Positions 6,057 through 12,781 of a stretch of DNA of 12,781 bases are shown one piece after another; position 1 is the stretch's first letter; the number at the start of each line of letters is the position of its first letter. The stretch is from an uncultured Eubacteriales bacterium (GTDB lineage Bacteria > Bacillota > Clostridia > Christensenellales > UBA1242): positions 1 through 12,781 of the forward strand of contig CAJKVX010000023.1 of assembly GCA_905203455.1 (NCBI GenBank), in the 5' to 3' direction. Below the pieces are notes generated by a model, which was given only the letters and a program-made list of their open reading frames with translations, did no database searches and was not told the origin of the DNA. The position numbers and the translations under genes are program-made.

Positions 6057-6128
6057 TAACTTTAATTTTTGCACTTTTTTAGTTGTAAACATATTGACTG
6101 GTAGTGCAAAAAACACAATTAAAAGTTA
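6057..6128. repeat. Imperfect long inverted repeat in a 317-base spacer
   Basis: The left arm, TAACTTTAATT then TTTGCAC (6057-6074), is matched by GTGCAAAA then AATTAAAAGTTA (6104-6128), with about 7 extra bases in the right arm and a 29-base loop. The core TTTTTGCAC/GTGCAAAAA is perfect. It lies between the terminator at 5996 and the nucleoside hydrolase gene at 6262. The rest of this spacer is very AT-rich; apart from a small GCATT/AATGC hairpin (6187-6200) and a possible TATATT -10 (6227-6232), I see nothing in it. Confidence 0.35.
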
Positions 6129-6261
6129 AAAACACCAATTGAGATTTAAGAAAAAATAGCAAAAATTTTAAAAAAATGAGAAAAAAGCATTAAAAAATGC
6201 GTGCGTTCAGGGAAAATAAGTGATAGTATATTATTAGAATTTTTTGTGTTTGGGGGAAAAG

Positions 6262-7173
6262 ATGAAAAAAATTCCGTTAATTATTGATGCAGACCCTGGA
6301 ATTGATGATGCAGTGGCACTTATGATGGCAACAAAATCTAATATGTTTGACATTAAAATGGTCAGTTGCACAGCAGGAAACACTAATCTTTTAAATGTAA
6401 CAACTAACACCATTGGGGTTCTTGAACTTTTGGGGGAAATGAAAATGCCAGTTGCAAAAGGCTGTGCTAAACCAATTAAAAGAGAAAGTTTTTCAAAAGA
6501 AATTTTCCACGGCATTGGCGGAATGGGTGGGTATGTTTTTGAAAACTTAAAGCATCAGGTTGACAAAATTGATGCCGTTACTCTTATGCATGAAGTTTTA
6601 AACGCAAGTGAAGAAAAAGTAACCATTGTTGCCTTGGGGCCACTTTCTAACATTGCAACACTGTTTTTAAAACACCCTGAGGATAAGGAAAAAATTGAAA
6701 GGCTGGTGTTTATGGGCGGAAGTTATGTTGAAAAAGGAGATAAAACACCTTATGCCGAGTTTAACATTTCAAGCGACCCAGAGGCCGCAGAAGTGGTTTT
6801 TGCGTCTAAGGTTAAAATTGTTATGGTGCCAATGGAAATGGGGCACACAGCCTATCTTGATTGGCATGATGTTTTTGTTACAAAAGAAGAAAACATGACG
6901 GGCGAGTTTTTAGAGTTTATTTACAGGTCTTACCATGATGGGCATGTTAAAAACGGCATTGCCACTCATGATGGAACAACGGTTGCATATTTAATTAAAC
7001 CTGAAATTTTTGAAACAAAGCCTGCAAAGGTAAGTGTGGTTTATTTTAAAGAAATTAACTCTGGCGTTGCAATTTGTGATTTTGAGGCTGAGCCAAACAT
7101 GGAAGTTTGTGTTAAAGTTGATGTTAAAAAATTCAAAAAACTTTATTTTAATGCATTAAGAAAGTGCGATTAA
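6262..7173 (+). CDS. Inosine/uridine-preferring nucleoside hydrolase family protein
   Basis: The 303-residue protein belongs to the nucleoside hydrolase (IU-NH) family, which splits ribonucleosides into ribose and base in salvage. The calcium-binding N-terminal motif DADPGIDDA is intact (D9, D11, D15, D16). Further family marks are HGIGGMGG (83-90), ALGPLSNIA (126-134), FMGG...AEFNISSDPEAA (around 151-176) with the ribose-binding Asn, MGHTAYL and the late HDGTTVAYL segment, where the catalytic His and Asp are kept though HDPL is usual. Length is normal. The ATG at 6262 follows GGGGG at 6252-6256; an in-frame TTG six codons upstream is less likely. Substrate choice (purine, pyrimidine or mixed) cannot be read from the sequence. 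It is probably transcribed alone. Confidence 0.93.
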   Translation: MKKIPLIIDADPGIDDAVALMMATKSNMFDIKMVSCTAGNTNLLNVTTNTIGVLELLGEMKMPVAKGCAKPIKRESFSKEIFHGIGGMGGYVFENLKHQVDKIDAVTLMHEVLNASEEKVTIVALGPLSNIATLFLKHPEDKEKIERLVFMGGSYVEKGDKTPYAEFNISSDPEAAEVVFASKVKIVMVPMEMGHTAYLDWHDVFVTKEENMTGEFLEFIYRSYHDGHVKNGIATHDGTTVAYLIKPEIFETKPAKVSVVYFKEINSGVAICDFEAEPNMEVCVKVDVKKFKKLYFNALRKCD

Positions 7174-7338
7174 CCTTAAAATTTAAAAATTCAGTTTAAA
7201 GTTGAAGGCAAGTTTGTGGGCTAAAACATAAACTATAAAACAAAAAACTAAAAAAGATTACAAAAGTGTTGTGTTGCGAGGTATAGGGCCATTTTAAGAG
7301 AGCAGTTTACAAAATTTATTTATGACCATGTTCTTTCA

Positions 7339-8634
7339 ATGTTTACTGGAAGTGAAATTTCAGGCAGTGAAGAATCAACCCCAAGGGACGCAACAGTTGC
7401 ACTTGGTGCGGGCGGGGTTATTTTGGTTAAGTTTGCAAAGACGGATAATTACCGTCTTATAATCAAGCGTGTTCAACCCTTTAAAAGTTTTGAAGTTAGC
7501 CTTATTAGAAGCATTGTTGAAGAAATGGGTGCAATTTATTCTTCAAACATTGGTGCAAATTACATTAAAGATATGGAGCCCTATGTTATTTCAAAGGCAA
7601 TTTGCAATGCAATTTCAAAATCTGCAAGCAAAACATTGCATGAATTAATTAGTCTTCTTGAAAGTTGGAGCCAAAGAACTTATGAGGGCAACCGAACAAC
7701 TTTTGGGTTTATTGTTTCATCAAAACGAGCAAACAGGCAAACCAATTCAAACTTGCACATTTCGAAGTTTTTAAAAAGTGATTTTTCAGCCTTGCTTTCA
7801 GATGGTATTAACACCTGTCTTGAAATTTCATCTAACGGGTTTTTGCTTAATTATTTAACGGTGCCAAAAGCGTTTGACCAAGAGTTGCTGGTGCCGTATC
7901 AATACATCAGGCTTGCAAACCTTTGCACGGGCAACAAGGTTGGGGTTTGCCTTGTAAACAATGGCGACATTTTAATTTTTCGTGAAAAAACCTTGCTTTT
8001 TGCAAAAAGAAATGGAAAGTGGGTTAGTTTTAGCCATGAAGAAATTATTTCAAAACTGGCTGACCGAAGCGGGGAATACACCCAAGAGGTTAGAAAGGCA
8101 ATTTACCTTTCAGCGCTTGACACATCTTTTGCAAGAACGGGCGGGTGCATTGTTCACCTGAACAAAGAAGACACCCTTAATGTTTTAAGACACATTGACA
8201 TTTGCGACTGTTTAAATGACCAGTGCTATCAAAATAAACTGCAAGAAAATATCAGCACATCTTTTTTTCATGACGCAAGCGACCAAGAAAATGCAAAAAC
8301 CTTTGACGAGTTTTTAAAAGAAGAAAAGATGATAAAAAGTGCCAACATTATTAAAATTATTGGTGGCAGAAAGTTTTATAACCTTGACCGTAAGTTAAGG
8401 CTTGAACTTATGGGCATTGACGGTGCAACCATTGTTGATGCTGAGGGTGAAATTTTAGCAGTTGGCGCAATTATTAAAATTGAAGCAGGAAGCACTGGTG
8501 GAGGAAGGCTTGCTGCCGCAAAAACACTTTCAAAATATGGCATGAGCATAAAAATAAGTAACGATGGCCGAATTGAAGGGTTTAGAATGGATAAACAAAA
8601 ATTAAGAGTAAAGCCCCTTTTTGTTTTGGGTTAA
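7339..8634 (+). CDS. DisA_N (DAC-fold) nucleotide-binding protein; true start probably upstream
   Basis: From the first ATG the product is 431 residues. The end is a DisA_N/diadenylate-cyclase-type fold: an opening helix and strand (YLSALDTSFARTGGCIVHL, 256-274), DGATIVD (361-367), GSTGGGRLAAA (384-394) and KISNDGRIEGF (405-415). In cyclases such as CdaA and DisA the second motif is Gly-Thr-Arg-His-Arg; here only one Arg (R390) remains, so synthesis of c-di-AMP is doubtful and nucleotide sensing is as likely. The first 250 residues are an uncharacterised soluble region. The ATG lacks a ribosome site. The frame stays open and protein-like back to 7252 (ARYRAILREQFTKFIYDHVL), and an ATT at 7291 preceded by GAGG (7278-7281) is a possible true start. 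I report 7339 as the first conventional start. Confidence 0.8.
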   Translation: MFTGSEISGSEESTPRDATVALGAGGVILVKFAKTDNYRLIIKRVQPFKSFEVSLIRSIVEEMGAIYSSNIGANYIKDMEPYVISKAICNAISKSASKTLHELISLLESWSQRTYEGNRTTFGFIVSSKRANRQTNSNLHISKFLKSDFSALLSDGINTCLEISSNGFLLNYLTVPKAFDQELLVPYQYIRLANLCTGNKVGVCLVNNGDILIFREKTLLFAKRNGKWVSFSHEEIISKLADRSGEYTQEVRKAIYLSALDTSFARTGGCIVHLNKEDTLNVLRHIDICDCLNDQCYQNKLQENISTSFFHDASDQENAKTFDEFLKEEKMIKSANIIKIIGGRKFYNLDRKLRLELMGIDGATIVDAEGEILAVGAIIKIEAGSTGGGRLAAAKTLSKYGMSIKISNDGRIEGFRMDKQKLRVKPLFVLG

Positions 8635-8676
8635 TTTAAACTTTAATTCTTTTTTGACAAATACCATTAAAACTAT

Positions 8677-8844
8677 TTATGTTAACAATCCTTTTAAACA
8701 CAAGAAAAACCCCCTAACAACAATCCCGCTCACAATTTTGGCAACTGCCCAAACAAAGTTATAAATCATTGTGATAAGCGTTATTAGTTTTGTTCTTTTA
8801 AGTTTGTCTGTTTTTAATGTTTTTAAAGTTTGTTTAATGCTCAC
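8677..8844 (-). CDS. Small membrane protein overlapping the YjdF-like gene (GTG start)
   Basis: A GTG at 8844-8842 overlaps the TGA stop (8843-8841) of the preceding leftward gene in the arrangement GTGA, the usual sign of translational coupling. The frame runs 55 codons to a TAA at 8679-8677. The product has a very basic first 20 residues (seven Lys and one Arg) followed by one hydrophobic stretch (MIYNFVWAVAKIVSGIVV, 26-43, then RGFFLCLKGLL). It resembles the first half of longer Bacillota membrane proteins with a YNFxWAxxKI motif, so it may be a shortened relative. The overlap and the amphipathic design make a real gene likely; the function is unknown. It was easy to miss because of its size and GTG start. 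Confidence 0.6.
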   Translation of the reverse strand: MSIKQTLKTLKTDKLKRTKLITLITMIYNFVWAVAKIVSGIVVRGFFLCLKGLLT

Positions 8845-9506
8845 TGGCTTTCCTTTTGTTGCAGATAGGTTTTTCTTTTATAAAATTTTTTAAAGTAAAC
8901 GCTTGCGCAAACAATGCTTGCAACAAGGGCACCTAAAAAGTCTGCAATTAAATCAAAAAAGGTGTTTTCAAGAGCCTTATGCCCAACATATGGAATGCCC
9001 TCAGGTGAAGTGTGAACTTGGGTGTTGCCACCAAAACTGTCAACCGTGAACTCGCCAATTTCCCAAATTGCCCCGCAAGCAAGACTTATTGCAAAAATAA
9101 AGGCAAACACATAAAACGGGTTAAGGTTTTTATCTTTATTGTGCGTCATGTAAACTGAATAGGCACAAAGCGAAAACAAAACTCCGCTTAAAAAGTGAAC
9201 AAATAAATCAATATTTGTTATTAAAGAATAGCCATTCCAAACTGAAAGGAAGGTGTAAGATAAAATAACAAAAAGTTGATAGCAAATGTTAAGATAGATG
9301 GGTGGGTCAAACCTTATAATAAGGCAAACGGGAAGAGGAAGCCAAACTAAGGCCACTACCATAAAATACTCAAATGCATTAACCCCAGTTTCAATGTCAC
9401 ACGCTTGCAAAATGAAATGCAAAATAAGGCTTAAAAGGTTAATGGCGGTGAAGGTAAGGTAGATAATAAGGTCGTTTTTTTTGCAGATTTTGAATTTAGT
9501 GTTCAT
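8841..9506 (-). CDS. YjdF/DUF2238-like polytopic membrane protein
   Basis: The 221-residue protein has about six transmembrane helices and the conserved polar residues of the DUF2238 (YjdF) family: D100 and H104 in DLFVHFLSG, GAIWEIGEF (145-153) with D156, Q163 and a late FFDLIADFLGA (183-193). No activity is established for the family; buried acidic and His residues suggest metal or proton handling, but this is inference. The basic tail (KKFYKRK) points to a cytoplasmic C-terminus. The ATG at 9506 is preceded by GGGGGC five bases upstream. The gene is followed by a coupled 55-codon gene. Its promoter lies in a 214-base divergent spacer shared with the VanY-like gene, which contains a perfect palindrome at 9573-9586. 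Confidence 0.82.
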   Translation of the reverse strand: MNTKFKICKKNDLIIYLTFTAINLLSLILHFILQACDIETGVNAFEYFMVVALVWLPLPVCLIIRFDPPIYLNICYQLFVILSYTFLSVWNGYSLITNIDLFVHFLSGVLFSLCAYSVYMTHNKDKNLNPFYVFAFIFAISLACGAIWEIGEFTVDSFGGNTQVHTSPEGIPYVGHKALENTFFDLIADFLGALVASIVCASVYFKKFYKRKTYLQQKESQ

Positions 9507-9572
9507 GTTGCCCCCAAAACACGCAAAATTTTTGTGTTAAATTAAATTTTTTGTGAAAAGAAAACATTGTTG

Positions 9573-9586
9573 CAACTTTAAAGTTG
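9573..9586. promoter_or_regulatory. Perfect 14-base palindrome in a divergent spacer (possible operator)
   Basis: CAACTTTAAAGTTG reads the same on both strands. It lies between the divergent YjdF-like gene and VanY-like gene, about 67 bases from the first and 134 from the second. A dimeric repressor could bind here. No regulator gene is adjacent, so the role is a guess. Confidence 0.35.
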
Positions 9587-9720
9587 GGCAAAAATTAAAA
9601 TTATTGATAAGGTTGCATCAATTAACATTATTATATCAAAATAAAATTATATTCCCAATTGTTTTGTAAAATAATTTATTTTTTTGTTTTGGTATGATAA
9701 ACTATAGAAAAGGGGAAACT

Positions 9721-10314
9721 ATGGGAGATTATTTGGCACTTGTAAATAAAGAAAATAAATTCAACCCGCAAATGGTTGAGGGTTTTAAGTTTAATGAAAT
9801 TGTTGATAATTATGGTGACACAGGTTTTGTTGAACAACAAGCGTTTGAAGCGTTTTGTGCTTTAAAGCAAAGGGTTAGTGAACTTGGCGTTAAAATGACA
9901 ATTAATTCAGCAGGCAGAACAATTGAAGACCAAAAGAAGGCATTTTTAGACCTTGAAAAGGAATATGGCACTGAGTATGCAAAAAGCCACACTGCAATGC
10001 CGGGGTTCAGCGAACATCACACTGGGCTTGCCATTGATGTTAAACTTGAAAAAGATAATCCAAATGTTTTTGAAAGGTTTAAGGCAAAAATTCATAATAA
10101 TAAAAACAAGTTATATGAAATTTTAGACAGCGAACTTACAAATTTTGGCTTTATAAAAAGATACACAGCAGACAAAAGCGAAATCACTGGCTTTCCGCCT
10201 GAAAGGTGGCACATAAGGTTTGTTGGAAGAAGCAATGCGCTTGCAATTGCAAAAGAGGGGCTTTGCCTTGAAGAGTATGTTGAAAAAATAAGGGCAAAAG
10301 AGAAAGCAAGTTAA
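9721..10314 (+). CDS. VanY-family D,D-carboxypeptidase-like zinc peptidase, no signal peptide
   Basis: The 197-residue protein is a complete VanY (peptidase M15B) domain. It shows the opening YLALVNKENKF (4-14), SAGRT (63-67, with the substrate-binding Arg R66) and Q71, the zinc site SEHHTGLAID (97-106: H99 and D106) and ERWHIRFVG (161-169), giving the catalytic Glu E161 and third zinc ligand H164. Family members cleave the terminal D-Ala from peptidoglycan precursors or hydrolyse D-Ala-D-Ala. There is no signal peptide or membrane anchor, so the enzyme should be cytoplasmic, as VanXY is; turnover of peptidoglycan precursors or fragments is the likeliest role. AAGGGG lies 5 bases before the ATG at 9721, preferred over an in-frame ATG at 9694 without a ribosome site. 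Confidence 0.88.
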   Translation: MGDYLALVNKENKFNPQMVEGFKFNEIVDNYGDTGFVEQQAFEAFCALKQRVSELGVKMTINSAGRTIEDQKKAFLDLEKEYGTEYAKSHTAMPGFSEHHTGLAIDVKLEKDNPNVFERFKAKIHNNKNKLYEILDSELTNFGFIKRYTADKSEITGFPPERWHIRFVGRSNALAIAKEGLCLEEYVEKIRAKEKAS

Positions 10315-10342
10315 AATTTTGGCTTGACTTAGGGTAATTTTG

Positions 10343-10371
10343 TTGTATTGTGGCGGTTTGTTATGTATAAT
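10343..10371 (+). promoter_or_regulatory. Sigma-A-type promoter for the CvpA-like gene
   Basis: TTGTAT (10343-10348), an exact 17-base spacer and TATAAT (10366-10371). The start site would be near 10378, giving a leader of about 35 bases that contains AAAGGAAG (10399-10406). No terminator separates it from the VanY-like gene, so read-through from upstream is also possible. Confidence 0.65.
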
Positions 10372-10412
10372 TAAATAGACATATTAACTAAACTAACAAA
10401 AGGAAGTGTGGT

Positions 10413-12677
10413 ATGAGTTTAAGTGCAATTTCAGCAACTATTGCGTCAGTTGCGTTGGTGTTTTTAATTCTTGGCTTTGTTGTGGGCTGGGTTAGGGGGT
10501 ATCAAAAATCTCTTACCAGATTTATTATTGTTTTGGTGGTGGCGGTTGTTGCCTTTTTTATAACCCCAGTTATAACTGAAGCCGTGCTTGATTTTAACCT
10601 TGCAAAATATGGGGTTGAGGTGAACGGGCAGGTTGTTGCAACGGTTGAAGATTATTTAATTGCCCAAATTTCACAAGTGGGTGAAATTGTCGAACTTATG
10701 GAGTCAAGTGCAACACTTAGGGCATTTGTAACCGCTCTTCCTGCAATGCTTGTGAATGTTGTGTTGTTTACAGTTTTGTTCTTCCTTTTAAAATGGATTT
10801 CAATGTTAATTTATTGGATATTTGCTGGAATTTTCTTCAACAAAAAGAAACTTGAGGGCAAAAGCAAAGTTAAACTTGTTGGCGCGGGTGTTGGCACACT
10901 GCAAGCGCTGATTGCCCTTGCAATTTTGCTTGTTCCGCTTTTTGGGTTTGCAAACATTGTCAACACCGTTCAAAATGAGTTTGACCAAGCAAATTCAACC
11001 TCAACTGCTGTGGTTGCAAATGCCGCTACTGTTAGCGACACAGCCCCAAGCGAAAATGAAAATGAAGACATTCAAATTGAAGAAACAGTAAATGAAGTTA
11101 GCACTTATGTTGGTGCGTTTGAAAACACTTGGGTTGTTAAAGTTTACAGCGCTTTTGGAATTGACAAACTTTCAGTTAGTGTTTTTAATGAACTTTCAAA
11201 GCAAGAAGTAAACAATGTTACAACAAACCTTACAACCGAACTTTCAGCCGTTGCAAAAATTTTGCCTTATGCACAAAATCTTTTAAATGGCGGAAGTGAA
11301 ATTAACACAGAATTTGTTAACAATGTTGACAGAATTATTGACAGTGCCTTTTCAAGCCCTGTTCTTGAAAACATTGTAAGCGAGGTTATTTCATCAGCCT
11401 CTGCAAAATGGGCCAATGGCGAAACCTTTTTAGGGCTTGAAATGCCAAAGATTGAAAATAACGAAGGGATAAACAATGTTATTTCAAATGTGTTTAACTC
11501 TCTTCAAAACAGCACAGTTGCAACCATTAGAACTGACACAGATGCAATTGTTTCAGTTTTAAGAATTTTAACCGAAGATGATATAATTTCTGCCATGAAC
11601 AGTGGCAACACTAGTGACATTTTAAATGCTCTTTCAAATGAAAACAAAAACACAATTTCAGACCTTGTTGGGGCAATGCTTGTAAGCAACACTTTAAAAG
11701 ATGTTCTTCCAGACATTTTAAATGTTGGGCTTGATTATGTTTACGATGCTCTTGAAATTGAGGTTCCTGCCGGGCAAGAGAGTAGTTACAAAATTACAGT
11801 TAGCGCAGACGAAGTTAACTGGAACACAGAAACTGCAAAAATTCAAACCATTTTAGGAAACATTGCAAGGGTTTATGCTGATTATGACATAAACTATGTT
11901 CAGGCAAACCAAGGCAAACCTGAAAGCGAGCAAGTAAGCCTTATTGAAGTTATTGATTTTGCAAAAATTGGTCAAGCACTAGATAGCATGAAAACAAGTC
12001 AACTTTTTGGCGGACCAAGCCAAAAGATTTTTGAAAGTTTGCTTGATAACGAAATGCTTTCAGGCATTATTCCTGAGGCAACAAGAACAGAACTTAAACA
12101 AAATTGGGCAAACATTAACATGGAGGCAACCTTTACAAGCCTGAATGAAATGGTTAACCTTGCAATAAAACTTAGTGACAGCACTCAATCGATAGCCAAA
12201 GACGACATTGCAAATGTTCTTGAAACAATTGTAAGCGATGGTGTTAGCAGTGGGGTTATTGAAAGCATTCTTTCACCAGACAATTTGCAAAGTGCGGGGC
12301 TTGATGAAACAACTGCAAATTCAGTAAATGAGGTTGTAAGTGAAATAACATCTTCCCTTGCAGGAAAGCCTGAGCAAGAAAAGCAAAATGAAATTGATGG
12401 CATTGCAACGGTGGTTGAAATTATTAGCAAAACTCAACTTTCAGACGAAACTGTTGTTATTGAAAACACAGATGAAACAATTGAATCAATTGCAAACTCA
12501 ACAATAATCACTGGGCTTATTGAAAGCAGCAGTTCAGTTATTGGTGGGCTTGACCTTTCAAACAAAATTGACGAAACCTCAAAAACCAACCTTGAAACTT
12601 CAATTAACAATAACCAAACTTTAACCCAAACTCAAAAAGAAGCGCTTTTAGGCTTGCTTGTTGGAATTTCAGGCTAA
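10413..12677 (+). CDS. CvpA-like membrane protein with a very long C-terminal region
   Basis: The first 185 residues look like the CvpA family (colicin V production protein, an inner-membrane protein of uncertain role): transmembrane segments at about 7-27, 36-56, 111-141 and 155-181, with GWVRGYQKSL (25-34) after the first. Typical CvpA proteins end there, at 160-180 residues; this one continues to 754. The extension starts with an acidic linker (SENENEDIQIEE, about 213-224) and is then a long run of predicted helices rich in Ser, Asn, Thr, Glu and Ile/Val, resembling a repetitive alpha-helical array without obvious exact repeats. I see no cysteine in the whole protein, which fits an extracytoplasmic location for the extension. 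AAAGGAAG precedes the ATG. A GC-rich terminator follows the stop. The role of the extension is unknown. Confidence 0.75.
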   Translation: MSLSAISATIASVALVFLILGFVVGWVRGYQKSLTRFIIVLVVAVVAFFITPVITEAVLDFNLAKYGVEVNGQVVATVEDYLIAQISQVGEIVELMESSATLRAFVTALPAMLVNVVLFTVLFFLLKWISMLIYWIFAGIFFNKKKLEGKSKVKLVGAGVGTLQALIALAILLVPLFGFANIVNTVQNEFDQANSTSTAVVANAATVSDTAPSENENEDIQIEETVNEVSTYVGAFENTWVVKVYSAFGIDKLSVSVFNELSKQEVNNVTTNLTTELSAVAKILPYAQNLLNGGSEINTEFVNNVDRIIDSAFSSPVLENIVSEVISSASAKWANGETFLGLEMPKIENNEGINNVISNVFNSLQNSTVATIRTDTDAIVSVLRILTEDDIISAMNSGNTSDILNALSNENKNTISDLVGAMLVSNTLKDVLPDILNVGLDYVYDALEIEVPAGQESSYKITVSADEVNWNTETAKIQTILGNIARVYADYDINYVQANQGKPESEQVSLIEVIDFAKIGQALDSMKTSQLFGGPSQKIFESLLDNEMLSGIIPEATRTELKQNWANINMEATFTSLNEMVNLAIKLSDSTQSIAKDDIANVLETIVSDGVSSGVIESILSPDNLQSAGLDETTANSVNEVVSEITSSLAGKPEQEKQNEIDGIATVVEIISKTQLSDETVVIENTDETIESIANSTIITGLIESSSSVIGGLDLSNKIDETSKTNLETSINNNQTLTQTQKEALLGLLVGISG

Positions 12678-12730
12678 GGTTCATAAAAAGGTTTTGTGGC
12701 AAATAAAGTTAACAAAAAACAAATATACAA

Positions 12731-12759
12731 ATTCCCCCCTTTGCGGGGGTTTTTGTTTT
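12731..12759 (+). terminator. GC-rich intrinsic terminator after the CvpA-like gene
   Basis: CCCCC (12735-12739) pairs with GGGGG (12745-12749) around TTTGC, followed by TTTTT, G and TTTT. It begins about 54 bases after the stop codon. It is the only strongly GC-rich hairpin in the window. Confidence 0.85.
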
Positions 12760-12781
12760 CCCTAAATTACTGTTTTTGTGC

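Noticed and set aside
8635..8676. Terminator between the convergent DAC-fold and small membrane genes
   Set aside because: The spacer is AT-rich, but I find no stem of useful length followed by a T-tract.
9721..10314. Vancomycin-resistance cassette
   Set aside because: Only a VanY-type domain is present; no VanS/VanR, VanH, ligase or VanX gene lies in the window.
1..12781. CRISPR array, tRNA genes, prophage or integrative element
   Set aside because: No regularly spaced repeats, no tRNA-like cloverleaf with TTCGA arm and CCA end, and no integrase or structural phage genes seen on either strand.

Overview
The window looks like chromosomal DNA from a low-GC Bacillota (Clostridia-like, probably an uncultured gut lineage). 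Reasons: strongly AT-rich spacers, GGAGG-type ribosome sites, sigma-A-like promoters (TTGACT/TATAAT), U-tailed hairpin terminators, standard genetic code (TGA used as stop), and the gene families present (YjbR, DUF368, VanY, CvpA, YjdF/DUF2238). The assignment is inferred; there is no rRNA or marker gene to prove it. I see no transposase, phage, CRISPR or tRNA gene.

Layout. 1-111: the last 36 codons of an unrecognised gene. 112-630: no convincing gene, but a promoter, a run of at least five possible helices and a strong terminator, which together look like a structured non-coding RNA or leader. 618-1619 (minus): a YjbR/MmcQ protein and a two-helix membrane protein. Their promoter faces that of a DUF368 (PopT-like undecaprenyl-phosphate translocase) gene at 1756. 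Both promoters place the transcription start at the A of the ATG, so both genes may be leaderless. DUF368 is followed by an acidic protein of unknown function (2864). 3542-4633: an HD-domain phosphohydrolase with its own promoter and terminator and an AT-richer codon style than its neighbours, possibly acquired. 4670-4920: a short membrane ORF with promoter and ribosome site but only an ATT start, then an inverted repeat.

4945-5487 (minus): a histidine-phosphatase-fold protein that appears to have lost every catalytic residue. 5711-5944: a two-helix membrane protein. 6262-7173: an inosine/uridine-preferring nucleoside hydrolase. 7339-8634: a protein ending in a DisA_N (DAC) nucleotide-binding fold whose reading frame continues upstream of the first ATG. 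8677-9506 (minus): a YjdF/DUF2238 membrane protein overlapping by four bases with a 55-codon gene that starts with GTG. 9721-10314: a VanY/VanXY-type D,D-peptidase without signal peptide. 10413-12677: a CvpA-like membrane protein with a large extra C-terminal region, closed by a GC-rich terminator.

The genes do not form one pathway. A cell-envelope thread runs through several (undecaprenyl-phosphate recycling, D,D-peptidase, CvpA-like protein, small membrane proteins). A nucleotide thread links the HD protein, the nucleoside hydrolase and the DAC-fold protein. Both links are inference from family, not from shared operons. The parts most worth a second look are the candidate RNA at 278-630, the dead phosphatase, the 5' end of the DAC-fold gene with its possible ATT start, the leaderless promoter pair and the extended CvpA protein.
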